A stretch of DNA of 64,000 nucleotides from Diadema setosum (GCF_964275005.1 NC_092692.1:10707643-10771642); one strand, 5' to 3'. Numbered from the stretch's first letter, positions 33,001 through 42,335 are shown. Notes: generated by a model not told the origin, from the sequence alone. Program-made: numbers and translations.

Positions 33001-35997
33001 TTGGAGATGACTAGTCCCCCCTCCCATCTAAAGCAGGTGTGCAATAAAGCATTGACCATTTTGTGAATAATGTTCTTGTAGTGAACTTCATTTCATACCT
33101 GGGTATTTTTCTAGTTGGTTGATCTGAATGTTCACATCATTATTTTCATTATTTTCATTTCTAAGTAGGTATATACCGGTATGGGCTTTGCAGATAGGGA
33201 AACGAGGGTGTTTTTTCATTTTCGAAAATAATGTTGAAACATCTCGTGCACTTTTACTGAGTTTTGTTTATTTATTTTTTTAATAAACACTCACATACTC
33301 AAACACAATTGAAGATCTTGAACCGTTGGGGGGGGGGGGAGGGAGGGCAATTGACGGGGTAAAATCCTAGCAACTCTCCTTTTCCATCTCTTATACCTCC
33401 TTTATGCCATTATCTGGACACCCTATACAATTATTTGGTCTATAGGGGGCGCTGTTCATTCTGTCGGTCTCGAGGGCCTTCTTTCCCTAGTGTCGGTCTC
33501 GTGGTTACCTAGTGTCGGTCTTTAAAGTGTAGTGTCGGTCTCGTGGGCTTTCTTTGCTTAGTGTCGGTCTCAAAGTCGAACTCATGGGCTGTATAACTCG
33601 TGGGCTAATTTTACTTGATGTCGAACTCATGGGCTTAATTTACTCAGTGTCGAACTCTTGGGCTGTATGATTGGTGGGCTGTATGACTCGTGAGCTGTAT
33701 GACTCGTGGGCTGTATGACTTGTGAGTTGTATGATTTGTGGGCTGTATGACTCGTGGGTGTCGGTCTCGTGAAGTGCACCCGAATACACTCTCAAAAATT
33801 CTCACATCACGCTGTATTTTTCCAAGAAGACACAGTCTAAATTCTGTGACACATAAAATCCGACTCCTCCACCTTTCTTCCATGTTCTATTATTTGTTAT
33901 GAGTCTAAAGCCGTCTATTGTAAGCAGCGAAGAGGGTGATGTTTCCTTTAACTAAGTTTCACTAAGCCCGATGATATTATATTTGGATTTTGATGTGCTC
34001 ACAAAAGAAAGAAATTGATCAAAGATTTTATTTAAGCTTCCGATAAATTGTGAAATAAATATAATGAAATAAATATAAATGAAAAATATTCCGAAGGTTC
34101 ATTATTCCAAAGGTCCGTTAATCCTAAAATGAAATAGGATTCGCTATTTCGAAGGCTCGTTTATCCGAAAATGAAAAAGGGTTCGTTATTCCGAAGGTTC
34201 GTTGATTCGACAATGAAATAGGGTCCGTAACAAACCTACGGAATAACGAGCTTTGTATCATTTTCGGATCAACGAACCTTCGGAATAACGAACTGTAACC
34301 AGGAAAAAAAAAAATTGCATTAGTCAAGTCACTTTCTCACACACTATTTTTTGAATCATGCACACAATCAAATTCTTACCTTGCTTCAGCAGTTATCAAT
34401 TGAATCATCATTGAGAGGATTGCCCGATTTTCCTCAAACTTCAATGATGTGTCCTATACTGATATTGAAGTGCTTATACTCAAAACACATACATTTCACA
34501 CCGTTCTTGCTTTAAGTTTTGCTGGACCCTTCTTCATACTATAGCTGTTGTGCTGATGTAACGTGTTTGATCTGCCTTATAATTTTCTGCTCAATCTCTT
34601 TATTCCTCGTCATAAGGCCCTTATATTTGTTGAGATTCTATACTCGGGCAGCTATAAACATACAGCTGCCTCCATGAGAACATCCAAATTAAAGGGATGG
34701 TATACAGTATTGGTGGAGATGAGAATTGGGCTTATAGCTTTTTGCGAGATATCAAGAAAACGCTTATGAAATAGTACAGAGCATACCATTTTAAGAGGAA
34801 TTCAAAGTTTATTTGATGAAAATCAGGTTTGGAATGACCGAAACATCCAAAAACATAGTAAAACAAAGCGATCGTAATAAAATGTGGGTCCCACACTTTA
34901 TTGCAATCGCTCTGTTTTGGATATCTCAGCCATTTCAAAACCAATTTTCATCAAATAAACGTTGATTTCCTCATGGAATTACATGCTCTTTCATATTTCA
35001 GAAGAGGTTTCTCATTATCTCGCCAAAAAATGTTAGAAACCTGAAATTAGGTCTCAACCAAAACTATACGATCCCTTTAAAGTAAACATCAAGAATTGAA
35101 AGACAAGAATGATATTGTGTTCTGATAGGTATGATTAGTGTTGCTTCCCATTTTTATGTACTCAATCTCAATATTTCATTATACTGTTTTTATTAGTTCT
35201 CTCACAGGCAAGTTCTTTTTTACTAGTTCTCTCAGAGGCAAGTCGTACAATTACAAAGCGGCTCGCATTGTATTCTGATTCCATATACATGTATGATTGA
35301 ATTCTATTCTGATCTGATAAGAAGAAAGTTACAGCATCAAAATTTCTCTGGCAAATGTACTAAAAGTTTACAGTAGGGGAAATGTCAATATTCTTGTGGA
35401 TTTGAGCAAAGATTCGAAGAAGGCCTACATGTTTCCTCCTTATAATTCAAGTTGACTTTATAAGCAGAGTATAATCAAACAAAATAAGAATGATTAGTGA
35501 ACTCGTACAAGTTGAATCAAATAATATTTTTTGACTGAAAATGTGTCATATGATAGTCTCACGATATCGCGAAACTATGTAAAATGTTGTATAGTTTGTA
35601 TATTGCAAAACTGTACACTATAACTTTTGCCACGTGGAAGGCACCTACCAACTTGATTGCTCAGTTCGACCATGAAGTTGCCTCCGAGGTTTCGCATGCC
35701 TCGGTTGTCGACCAGGCTGATGTACTCCGAGATGTCATAGGAGTCGAGGGCCTTGGTTTTCGAGGCTTCCACAGCGAACCCTTCGGGGGCCTTGTTAACC
35801 CACCCATACTTCTTACCCAGGGTGGCGTATATCGCTGAGTTGATGAAAGCCGACTTGCCGACTCCTGGTGGACCAAACAGACCTATGCGAAGCCGTGGCG
35901 GAGGGTTTTGCGGCCTCTCCCTAGTTGACCGAGCGGTTGATCCTGGCTTGTATTCTTTTATGGCATCCAGCAAATGTCCAATTTCCCCATCCATCAT
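22226..35997 (-). CDS. IFI44-like P-loop GTPase with CaaX box, gene 2 (4 exons)
   Basis: Joined exons 35,997-35,649, 26,422-26,293, 23,215-23,148 and 22,473-22,226 encode 264 residues. All introns are GT-AG with phases 1, 2 and 1, identical to gene 1, and exons 2 and 3 have the same lengths (130 and 68 bp). Visible motifs: P-loop GPPGVGKS (residues 42-49), G3 DNRG (97-100), a strand ending in HTCLLVV (about 153-159), VIITN (187-192) in the position of the base-recognition motif, ENYT (222-225), and C-terminal CTIL (261-264). The layout resembles IFI44/IFI44L GTPases, which are interferon-induced in vertebrates and expanded in several marine invertebrates. A CaaX box ending in L predicts geranylgeranylation and membrane attachment, as in guanylate-binding proteins. 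Intron 1 is 9.2 kb because of transposon insertions. Caveat: exon 1 and exons 2-4 are paired by phase and order, so they could derive from different copies. Confidence 0.78.
23148..23215 (-). CDS. gene 2 exon 3 (68 bp)
   Basis: Acceptor tttctcttacag and donor G|gtatgtg bound ARSLIMQPQDLEELVDTIRNMT, probably a surface helix before the next core strand. 17 of 22 residues equal gene 1 exon 3. Confidence 0.85.
23930..24068. mobile_element. LINE 3' UTR scrap followed by (CA)n
   Basis: 'gcgagggaacctacataaaagcagatgcttgtggggtaggtccc' resembles 'gaaggaacctactaaaaagcgagcttgttgagcgtaggtccc' of the LINE at 12.15 kb. A perfect CA microsatellite follows at 24,033-24,062. Confidence 0.6.
24186..24648. mobile_element. 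MITE, 463 bp, TTAA ends
   Basis: Begins TTAAAGGGATATTCCAGACG and ends CAGAGGTCTCCTTTAA. The termini are imperfect inverted repeats over about 30 bp (AAAGG...GATGATTTTCA). No ORF. A full-length sister copy is at 19,158-19,637. TTAA at both ends suggests piggyBac-like mobilisation. Confidence 0.82.
26293..26422 (-). CDS. gene 2 exon 2 (130 bp)
   Basis: Acceptor ccacag and donor AG|gtaaatat bound GLYGDKHEVEWDS...RLVSGLRRTF...QDCEIHTCLLVV. Same length and phases as gene 1 exon 2, with 34 of 42 residues identical. The final hydrophobic strand after 'CEIH' corresponds to the 'IH-C-hydrophobic' strand of IFI44-type GTPases. Confidence 0.85.
26653..26912. mobile_element. TTCGTTATTCCGAA foldback element, both arms
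   Basis: Left arm uses CGTTATTCCGAAGGTTCG words. From about 26,740 the same words run inverted (CTTCGGAATAACGAACCTTCGG). Each word is itself nearly palindromic, so the whole element can form a long hairpin. The inner text 'ctaggtatagggaatttgtgtgtttcgg' recurs in the split copy at 29,137-29,278. Confidence 0.8.
26955..28352 (+). mobile_element. non-LTR retrotransposon fragment (endonuclease and start of RT), decayed
   Basis: Broken frames spell QLFLESYYYPPNE (26,991-27,030), IAGDFSHPDINWES (27,120-27,165), the DLICTSKP-like and ISGISDHHL endonuclease motifs (27,285-27,360), then PSKMSKGKRHLPWINQDIKQKMRKRDRLFKKA (27,568-27,660) and, further on, GPVSQIHKSGETRDPSNY and IESQHGSRQ, the fingers region of the reverse transcriptase (28,080-28,265). 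The motif style differs from the LINEs at 12 and 30 kb, so this is a second LINE family. Multiple stops and frameshifts. Sits inside gene 2 intron 1. Confidence 0.75.
28585..29095. mobile_element. CAGTGGCGTATCT (hAT-like) element, left half
   Basis: Starts CAGTGGCGTATCTAGGGAAAACGG and is collinear with the complete copy from 59,904 to about 60,650, including 'gcgagcgagcgtagcgagc' (28,753). It stops before any right terminus. Confidence 0.75.
29137..29278. mobile_element. TTCG foldback element, left part of a split copy
   Basis: Runs 'gttcgttatttcgaagg' to 'cgaacattgtggcgttatt', where a LINE 3' tail starts. The text resumes at 34,085 with 'ccgaaggttcattattcc'. Read against the intact copy at 26.65-26.91 kb (inverse orientation), the two pieces form one element. 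Confidence 0.85.
29279..34084 (-). mobile_element. near full-length CR1/Jockey-like LINE, decayed, inserted in a TTCG element
   Basis: Minus strand, 5' to 3': endonuclease remnants SPSSLLTIDGFRLITNNRTWKKGGGVGFYV (about 33,950-33,860) and SDVTDHFPIS (about 31,830), PWVTKSLLRSINRK before the RT (31,530), ISKIPERLV, FGFRK, YGIRG-like and GVPQGSLLGPLLFILFINDLQ with FADDTSLF (30,571-30,450), NKLSLNI, then a C-terminal HFNYGILAWGN (about 30,060). The 3' end is the repeat caagttcaagttcaag (29,279-29,297), inverted (TTGAAC)n, like CR1 tails. Many frameshifts. The endonuclease is interrupted by a GACCGAC element (31,978-33,781). A longer relative of the 12-kb LINE. Confidence 0.85.
31978..33781 (+). 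mobile_element. GACCGAC foldback element, long copy with both termini (1.8 kb)
   Basis: Left end GGGGTCATCCCACGAGACCGACACCC, right end ...GGGTGTCGGTCTCGTGAAGTGCACCC, inverted to each other. Each arm (about 350 bp) is made of subrepeats near 30 bp ending in CACGAGACCGACACTAGGCAAAGAA, GAGTTCGACAC or GAGTCATACAGCCCA. The inner edge of the arms also pairs (agcagcgccatct with agggggcgctgttcatt). The 1-kb centre is non-coding and is shared with the copy at 40.25 kb. It splits the endonuclease frame of the LINE. Flanking 8-mers do not match, so it may be a recombinant of two copies. Confidence 0.82.
34085..34302. mobile_element. TTCG foldback element, right part of the split copy
   Basis: Continues the element interrupted at 29,278 and ends 'cttcggaataacgaactgtaacc', the inverse of the left end 'gttacagctcgttattccg' at 26,650. 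Confidence 0.85.
34385..34560. repeat. dispersed repeat shared with 57.66 and 58.35 kb
   Basis: 'gattgcccgattttcctcaaacttcaatgatgtgt' resembles 'gattgtccgattttcctcaaactttcattgatgtgt' (57,672) and 'gattgtcaggttttcctcgaactttcgctacgtgt' (58,354). Confidence 0.6.
34689..35080. mobile_element. complete foldback MITE, 392 bp, TTAA ends
   Basis: Begins TTAAAGGGATGGTATACAGT and ends ACTATACGATCCCTTTAA. The arms pair along nearly their whole length around a centre at 'tgggtccca' (34,885-34,893). Same length as the copy at 8,543-8,934. Located in gene 2 intron 1. Confidence 0.85.
35081..35648. other. gene 2 intron 1, 5' portion
   Basis: Unique-looking AT-rich DNA next to the exon 1 donor (G|gtaggtgcc at 35,648). 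A short direct repeat 'ttttactagttctctcacagaggcaag' occurs twice near 35,195 and 35,220. Confidence 0.5.
35649..35997 (-). CDS. gene 2 exon 1: start codon, P-loop, G3
   Basis: Starts with ATGATG (35,997-35,992). Encodes 116 residues plus one base: a basic, proline-rich lead-in (RPQNPPPR), the core strand RLRIGLFGPPGVGKSAFINS, a variable loop with YGWVNKAPEGF, then SYDISEYISLVDNRGMRNLGGNFMVEL and donor G|gtaggt. No signal peptide or membrane segment. Confidence 0.88.
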
Positions 35998-36560
35998 GAT
36001 TAATCAAGAAAGGCAGCTGCAGGGGAAAATATCGGATGAGAAACACCAATTTTCCAGCGACGTCGCGACGTAAGCCCCGAAAGATGAGAAATAAAAATAG
36101 TTTAAAAAAAAAGAAGACTTTTCAAGACACGAACCCGGCAATGCTCAAGTATTCAAAGAGAGATGAAATTTGTATTTTTCTTCAGAGAACGATACGGAGG
36201 TATTGGCTTTTGCATACCCAACGCGATCTGTTCTCATTAACCTGTTTCTATCTTTAGGTGCTGGGTTTTCCCACGAGAATTAATGCTATGCAATCGACCC
36301 TTGACACCAAAGGGTATTGTACAGAAGCGAACTGCGTACGCTTCTATACTCTTTGCTTGACAAAGACGCGTCCGTAGTCCAATACATGTAATTATACATC
36401 TCCGGTCCTTCAACCACATGTCTGTTTGATAATGAACGCGACGCAGTGTTTCATTTGATTTCATGTCATTTATTTCCGAATTCCAGATCTTTATTACAGT
36501 GTACACGAACAAAAAAAAAAAGGTAAGAACATAATAACATTCGGTGGTATATCACAAAAT
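35998..36560. repeat. gene 2 upstream region, duplicated at 38,093-38,560
   Basis: The two copies share 'atctttaggtgctgggttttcccac', 'gagaattaatgctatgcaatcg', 'agaagcgaactgcgtacgcttctatac', 'gacgcgtccgtagtccaatacatg' and a tail 'atttcatgtcatttatttccgaattcc' like a LINE 3' end. The second copy includes the start of exon 1, so the breakpoint lies inside the gene. Confidence 0.88.
36263..36272. promoter_or_regulatory. conserved GGGTTTTCCC block upstream of gene 2
   Basis: Ten bases embedded in a wider conserved stretch (ctttaggtgctgggttttcccac), 266 bp before the ATG. The same block precedes gene 1 (56,303) and the exon 1 fragment (38,298). It resembles a kappaB half-site arrangement but misses the purine expected at position 4. 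It may instead be part of an untranslated exon or core promoter. Confidence 0.3.
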
Positions 36561-36834
36561 ATTCGAAAAAATGGAATTCTACATTTTACATAGACACAGA
36601 GAACAAAATGGAATTCTTAAAAAGAATTTGAGGTGACAGGGCCATTCCTCTTTCTGCTTGGGCTCCGACTTGGCCTACATTTTCAAGACATTCATCGAGG
36701 AAATGAACTTTGATCATTTTGACAGCCTTTACAATGTCATAAAAGACGAGATAACGATGACACACAATTCCATCAAAAGATATTATGACAACATATACCC
36801 AAATAAAATACATGACGGTTTCTCCCCCGTGGAT

Positions 36835-37320
36835 AGACACAGAATATCAGGTAAAAATTTGCATACTGTCGCATTTCCAAACACACCATAGAATGTCTGC
36901 ATGGTACATATAGGAGTACAATATTGCTTTCATTTAAATGGCTTGCTTTATGTTGCCTATACTAGGTTCACACCACTTCCTGTTATGGTGATCCTCGATC
37001 TGGCCATGTTTTGTTATGTCTCTATCTTCAGTGCATCTTGTAAAGAGTTGCTGATTTTTCTTTCCCTTCAGTCGTGTAGCATGGTAAATGATGATGCCTG
37101 GTGAAGAGTGAAGAAAAATCATATCTGTGACAAAAGCTAAAAGCACTGCATTTTTAATTTTTCCTCGTAGCTTATTCTACTGTATCACAAATCAGCCCCT
37201 ATTCGAGTTCACTTTTTTTTTTTCTGAGGCTAGGCCAACAGTTGCACTTAAACAATTTGGCAACTGACTTTCTTTTGCCCTTGAATTTGAAAATAAGGAA
37301 CCAGTACAAGGGGATTTCAC
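36835..37320. repeat. segmental duplication block B (unit 2)
   Basis: Partner of 16,360-16,845, in the same orientation, just upstream of gene 2. No ORF is conserved between the two copies, so this is duplicated non-coding DNA. Confidence 0.85.
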
Positions 37321-37468
37321 AACAATGATTTTCATCTAGGCTATACAGTATACAGTGCCGAAGGAGGTGCCATCTCCTTATTCGTTAATCGCGTGGGCTG
37401 TAGCCTGCAGCCGAACGCATCGGGGTCGCTGCATGGTGTGGTTAACGCTCGTCTGACGACGGTCATTC

Positions 37469-37642
37469 GGTTGCTTGTCACGATACCGACACCCACGAGT
37501 CATACAGCCCAGCGAGTCATATACAGCTCACGAGTCATACAGCCCATTGCTTTGACACTTGATAAGCTAAACGAGTCCCACGAGACTAACACATTAAGCC
37601 CCGTCACATGCCCGTGTTGTATCTGTCGAACTCGTGGGCTGT

Positions 37643-37696
<54 letters not shown>

Positions 37697-37959
37697 TTGT
37701 TTTACCTAGTGGCGAACTAATGGACTTTATTTGCCTAGTGTCGAACTCATGGGCCCGAATTTACGAAGGTCGACGAAATGATCATCTCGTACGAAATGAC
37801 TGATTTCGTAAGGAAATCATGGTTTCAATATTGTACCACCTTCGTGAATTCGGGCCTATGGACTGTAAGACTCGTGAGCGGTAAGACCCATGGACCTGTT
37901 TTCAATGTCGAACTCGTGGGTTATATGACTCGTGGGTGTCGGTCTAGTGAGATGATCCC
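37469..37959. mobile_element. GACCGAC foldback element with 8-bp target duplication
   Basis: Left arm starts GGTTGCTTGTCACGATACCGACACCCACGAGTCATACAGCCC. The right arm ends with its inverse, GACTCGTGGGTGTCGGTCTAGTGAGATGATCCC. Flanked by perfect 8-bp direct repeats GGTCATTC (37,461-37,468 and 37,960-37,967). The interior carries a (TTG)n microsatellite (37,641-37,693) and GTCGAACTCGTGGGC units, with no ORF. Confidence 0.88.
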
Positions 37960-37980
37960 GGTCATTCTTTTGCCTTTAGA

Positions 37981-38092
37981 TCATGACGGCCTCCCCCTCG
38001 ACCTCTCCTTTAATAGTTGACCGAAAGGCCGATCCTGTCTTGTAACTATCTATGACATTCTGAAAAGGGCCAAAAATTTTACCATCCATCAT
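37981..38092 (-). pseudogene. decayed 5' fragment of GTPase exon 1
   Basis: Reads MMDGKIFGPFQNVIDSYKTG and then SAFRSTIKGEVEG, aligned with MMDGEIGHLLDAIKEYKPGSTARSTRERPQ of gene 2. Homology fades before the P-loop, and a foldback element lies immediately beyond. The upstream DNA is a good copy of the gene 2 upstream region. A product is unlikely. Confidence 0.8.
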
Positions 38093-38297
38093 GATTAATA
38101 AACACAGGCAGATACAAGGCAAAAGATCGGTTAAGGCCAACTTTCCAACAGCGCAAGTTCTAAAAGATTCAAAATAATCGAAAGAAAACTTAGCAAGACA
38201 TGAACCAATAATGTTCAAATTAGGCATATGGACTGTTTTCCTCCGATCACTTCGGAGAACATCGGAGGTATTGGACCTGCTTCTATCTTTAGGCGCT

Positions 38298-38307
38298 GGG
38301 TTTTCCC
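38298..38307. promoter_or_regulatory. conserved GGGTTTTCCC block upstream of the exon 1 fragment
   Basis: Third copy of the block, 206 bp before the fragment's ATG. Its presence here follows from the local duplication, so only the gene 1 versus gene 2 comparison is independent evidence for constraint. Confidence 0.25.
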
Positions 38308-38560
38308 ACAAGAATTAATGCTATGCAATCGGCCCTTGACACCAAAAGGTATAGAAGCGAACTGCGTACGCTTCTATACCCTTTGCTTGACGCAGACGCG
38401 TCCGTAGTCCAATACATGTAATTATAAATCGTTCCGGTCCTTCAACCACTTGTCTGTTTGGTAATGAACGTGACGTCAGTGTTTCGTTTCATTTCATTTA
38501 CTCCCAAATTCCAGATCCTTATTCCAATGTACAAGAACAACAAAGGGAAAAACATAATGT

Positions 38561-39676
38561 GACAGCTATTAGTAAGATTTTAACAGCTAGTGTCTAGTGA
38601 TGAGGTATTATTTTCCCCTACTTCGTGCCACATAACACTATGAATGTTACTCCACACATACCTCTATCATGACGCTATACTACCAAGTACACAACTATGT
38701 ACAGTTTATCTATTTTTTCTGGTGTGTCTTGTGTACATGAAGTCTCACCATTCCCTGTTTACAGGGAAGGGCAGGACGTTTCATGGGTCTTTGTTGGTTG
38801 TAATTCTTACCTTCTCCTATTCATTGCAAGCCAGGCCGGAAATTTATGTGCGTGAACTTGCCTATGAAACGAAAGATGCGTCATGAATGAGATGGTAAGC
38901 GTTAGCGTGGGTCGTGAGGAATTACATTCGCCCCCTTAATGTAGGACGCTGCCGTGAGGAGAGGTTCGTATAGCAGCTGCTCGTGACTTCTTTGACACAC
39001 GTGTATACTCTGGTAGGAGTTTGACACATCTTGTGCTTTAGGCATACGTATACCATGCTCACCTTATATAGGTAATTCTTAAGTTAATTAAAGACATTCC
39101 TAAAATATGAAATGAAAAGTTAATGTCTAAATTGAAGTTCATGAGAGCTTTGGAAGAGTTTCACAAGTTATGATACGTCTCTGTTTCTATAAGGAATGTG
39201 CAATCATGACCATGTATAACTGACTGTAATTCAACGGCATGATTTACCGACTTTTTGTTTGATGTGTAATGCAAGTGCTCAATGTAAAATTGTGAGATCT
39301 GACAAGCTGGTGCTATTGATTAAGCCGGTGTTAAGTGATATTTTACCCATCAAAGCCCATGTTGAATATTTTCATAGGGGCCTATAATTATGTCCCATTC
39401 TGTCTTAGACCAGTAAATGATTTACCATCAAATCTTCGAGGGTGATTATAATTGCACATTGGGTAAATGTATTCCTGACAACACTGTGCTGATTAACGAC
39501 CAATTTCCTATATAGTTTGCATCATTTAGAGTGTGTTTCGGATGATAGTTTAACTTGTGCAGAGCTTATGACTATGCATCAATTGTTGTCAATTCATTCC
39601 CCTATGTTGAGACCAATGCATACCCTCATCGTCAATGTTTACTTAAGCCCAGCCACTTTTATGTTGAAGATTAATA
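38561..39676. other. non-coding, no recognisable feature
   Basis: Several short ORFs without recognisable products. Confidence 0.3.
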
Positions 39677-39923
39677 CTGCCCTACTTTGGCAAAAGGAAG
39701 CAAGTGACAAGAGTGACATTTCTCGTAAAAGAGCAAAATGTGTCTGTTATTTACACTGACGTCAATGGACTATCTGATGTCTTATCTAACATATCTCTTA
39801 GTAGGATGAGTGTTCTGCATGAAATTTGGCCTGGAATAAGAGTTCATTATGTGAATTATGAAAACATCAATAACTCAAATTCGGATGGTATGTCACTTGC
39901 TTCCTTTTGCCAAAGTAGGGCAG
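39677..39923. repeat. perfect 33-bp inverted repeat around a 181-bp spacer
   Basis: Positions 39,677-39,709 (CTGCCCTACTTTGGC...) are the exact reverse complement of 39,891-39,923. The spacer shows no clear further pairing and matches no element family in this window. A plus-strand ORF (39,704-39,928) crosses it without a recognisable product. Confidence 0.85.
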
Positions 39924-40245
39924 AATAGTCGTGCGTGTTACCAGTACTACGGTAGAGTAGTTTGTAGTGTTAGTTTTTGTATAGTGTATGTGCAAGAGAG
40001 CACATTACAACGATGTATCTGCATGATTCTATTTTTATTCTTTGTTCTATTCTACTCTATTCTTTTCTTTTTCTACTCCCTTCTCAGCTAGTACATTGTA
40101 TGTTTCTCCTTTCGCAAAATCTGTCGGTGTGATATATTAAGCACTCTGGTGTGTTAAATTCTAATATAAATTATAGGGACGTTTATATCAGCCTAGCGTA
40201 TGGTCTATATGTGTATGTAATTATAATGATACAAGGTGGTTAAAC
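39924..40245. other. non-coding, no recognisable feature
   Basis: AT-rich DNA with a pyrimidine run near 40,030-40,080. Confidence 0.3.
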
Positions 40246-41455
40246 GGGGTCATCCCACGAGTCCGACACCCACGAGTCATACGGTCGACGATACCGACAT
40301 CAAAAATAGGTCTATTCATGAGTTATACAGCCCATGAGTTATACGGCTCACGAGTTATACAGCCCATGAGTTCGGCACTACGCACAAAAGACTCACGAGA
40401 CCCACACTACACAATAATGGCTCACGAGACCGACGGTACGCAAAAGAGGCTCACGAGACCGACACTAGGCAGAGAAGGCTCGACCGACAGGATGAGCAGC
40501 GCCATCTAGATGTCAATGACCTGTACAGGGTGTTACATGAAGGGGAAAATTACATACTGGTGGGTGCAATCCCAATTTCGTCACATTGTAACCACAGTGT
40601 AATTGAACAGCACCATCTACTTATCAACATCAAGTAACTATGTATTTCTACACGTGTGGCTTTTAGTGGGCAGTTCTATCACGCTACGGGGAGCGACATT
40701 GTTACCAGTTTATCTCTTTTTATAAAGTCCTCTTCATGGGGACCCCCCAAAAATGTATGAAAAAATAATAGAGGACAAGAACGATGTATGGTTTCATTTT
40801 AAATGCCATCGTGTTATTTTTAATAAGCTTTCCCAATTTCTAGGAAGACGGTGGACAGGATGTAAGGGTTTTTTTTTTCTTTTTTTTTTCTTGGCCTTTT
40901 CCTTTCTCGATTCCTTAGATATCCTATCCTCCTGCTTATACCCGCCTGCTTAGATTTCAATTGGTAATTGTTTGCTGTACCTATAATGCATGACATTTCA
41001 AAGGATGAAAACGTTTTGTTTCGCAGCGATTCACCTCGATTTGTGGCTTGTCTTTGTAAAATTATTCTCCTCAAAACGGTACATTTGTCATGAAATAGAA
41101 TTGCTGTTTTCATGGATGCATCTTCTTTTTCCGAATCCTTAAAGCTACCTTAATAGACGATTATATAATTGTCTGTGAATTTGTACTAAATCAGGACCTT
41201 TGCAGATGACTACTCCCCTTCCATATCATGTAAAGCAAGTGTGCAGTGCAACATTGACCATTTTGTGAAATATTTTCTTGTAAACTTCATTCCACATCTG
41301 AGTATTATTCTACTTAGTTGATCTGAATGTCCACATGATTTTATTTCTTTGTTCTTCTAAGCAGGTGTATACCGGTATATGTTTTGCGGAAAGGGAAACG
41401 AGGGTGTTTTGGTATTTTCGAAATTAATGTTGAGACATCTCATGCACTTTTACTA
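40246..41455 (+). mobile_element. GACCGAC foldback element, left arm plus core
   Basis: Starts GGGGTCATCCCACGAGTCCGACACCCACGAG. The core (from 'gaccgacaggatgagcagcgccatct', 40,484) is collinear with 32,270-33,245 of the long copy up to 'catgcacttttact'. The right arm is absent. Confidence 0.82.
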
Positions 41456-42335
41456 GATTACTAGATTACCGGGAGAAGAACAAGACGGAGATTCGAGAAA
41501 TCTAAAACTATAATTATAAGAATATAGCTCACAAAACGTAGTGAAGTGAACGTGCAGTTGTGGTGTATGTTAGGAAATCATGTCTCAAACAATTTTGCTT
41601 TGGAGAAGCAGGCAGTTCTTAAAAGAAAGCTAACATTTCGACAGAATGATTGTCATTTTGTGAGCTCAATATTTCACTTTTCCGCAGCTTATTCCAGAGC
41701 AAAAAGGGATGGTAATGGTAGAGAACAGGTATATATCTTGTCATTAGGCAAGGTCTTATGCGTGTCCGAAAATGTGCAAATCAGCAATTAATGTCATTTT
41801 CTCAGGTTTTGTTGCTCCTCATCATCTGTTTTTATTCAAAGACATTTCTGTCTGAAAAAGGCACATCTTGCAGCGAAACAAGACTGAAATGAGGGAAACG
41901 ATTCTTTTGTTAGTGATGATACATGATCGCACAATCGTTATTGCCCATACACCTGAATGTACTCATTAAGATGCACATAATCATGTGTCGGCGACGATGC
42001 TTACATCAAAGAGAGACTGCCGTGAACAGTCCATGTATATTAGATCCATGGGCATAGCAACAGTTAGTATTGCGACTGTGTAAGTGACGGTATGTCTGAG
42101 CTACTTGCTCTATATTTACATTCAGTATGGTATTGCTTGATGGTTGTCAAAGTGTATTAATGATTATTGTATTTGATAATTCATGGAATTTGTCTGTTAA
42201 TGTCTGTTTGTATTTCAGGGTTTTTGCTTTGAATTTGCTTTTGAAAATTGAATGAAAACTGAATGTTTGAAAAAACGAACATGCTTTAGTAATACCGTTG
42301 GTAATTTAATTACATAATAGTTTTGGCTGAAACTC
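41456..42335. other. non-coding, no recognisable feature
   Basis: Unique-looking DNA. The ORF at 41,546-41,791 has no recognisable product. Confidence 0.3.

Noticed and set aside
35661..36073. Overlapping ORFs on both strands over the P-loop exon (and likewise 55,681-56,006)
   Set aside because: They are shadows of the GTPase exon 1 coding frame. Only the frame with GPPGVGKS and matching splice phase is supported.
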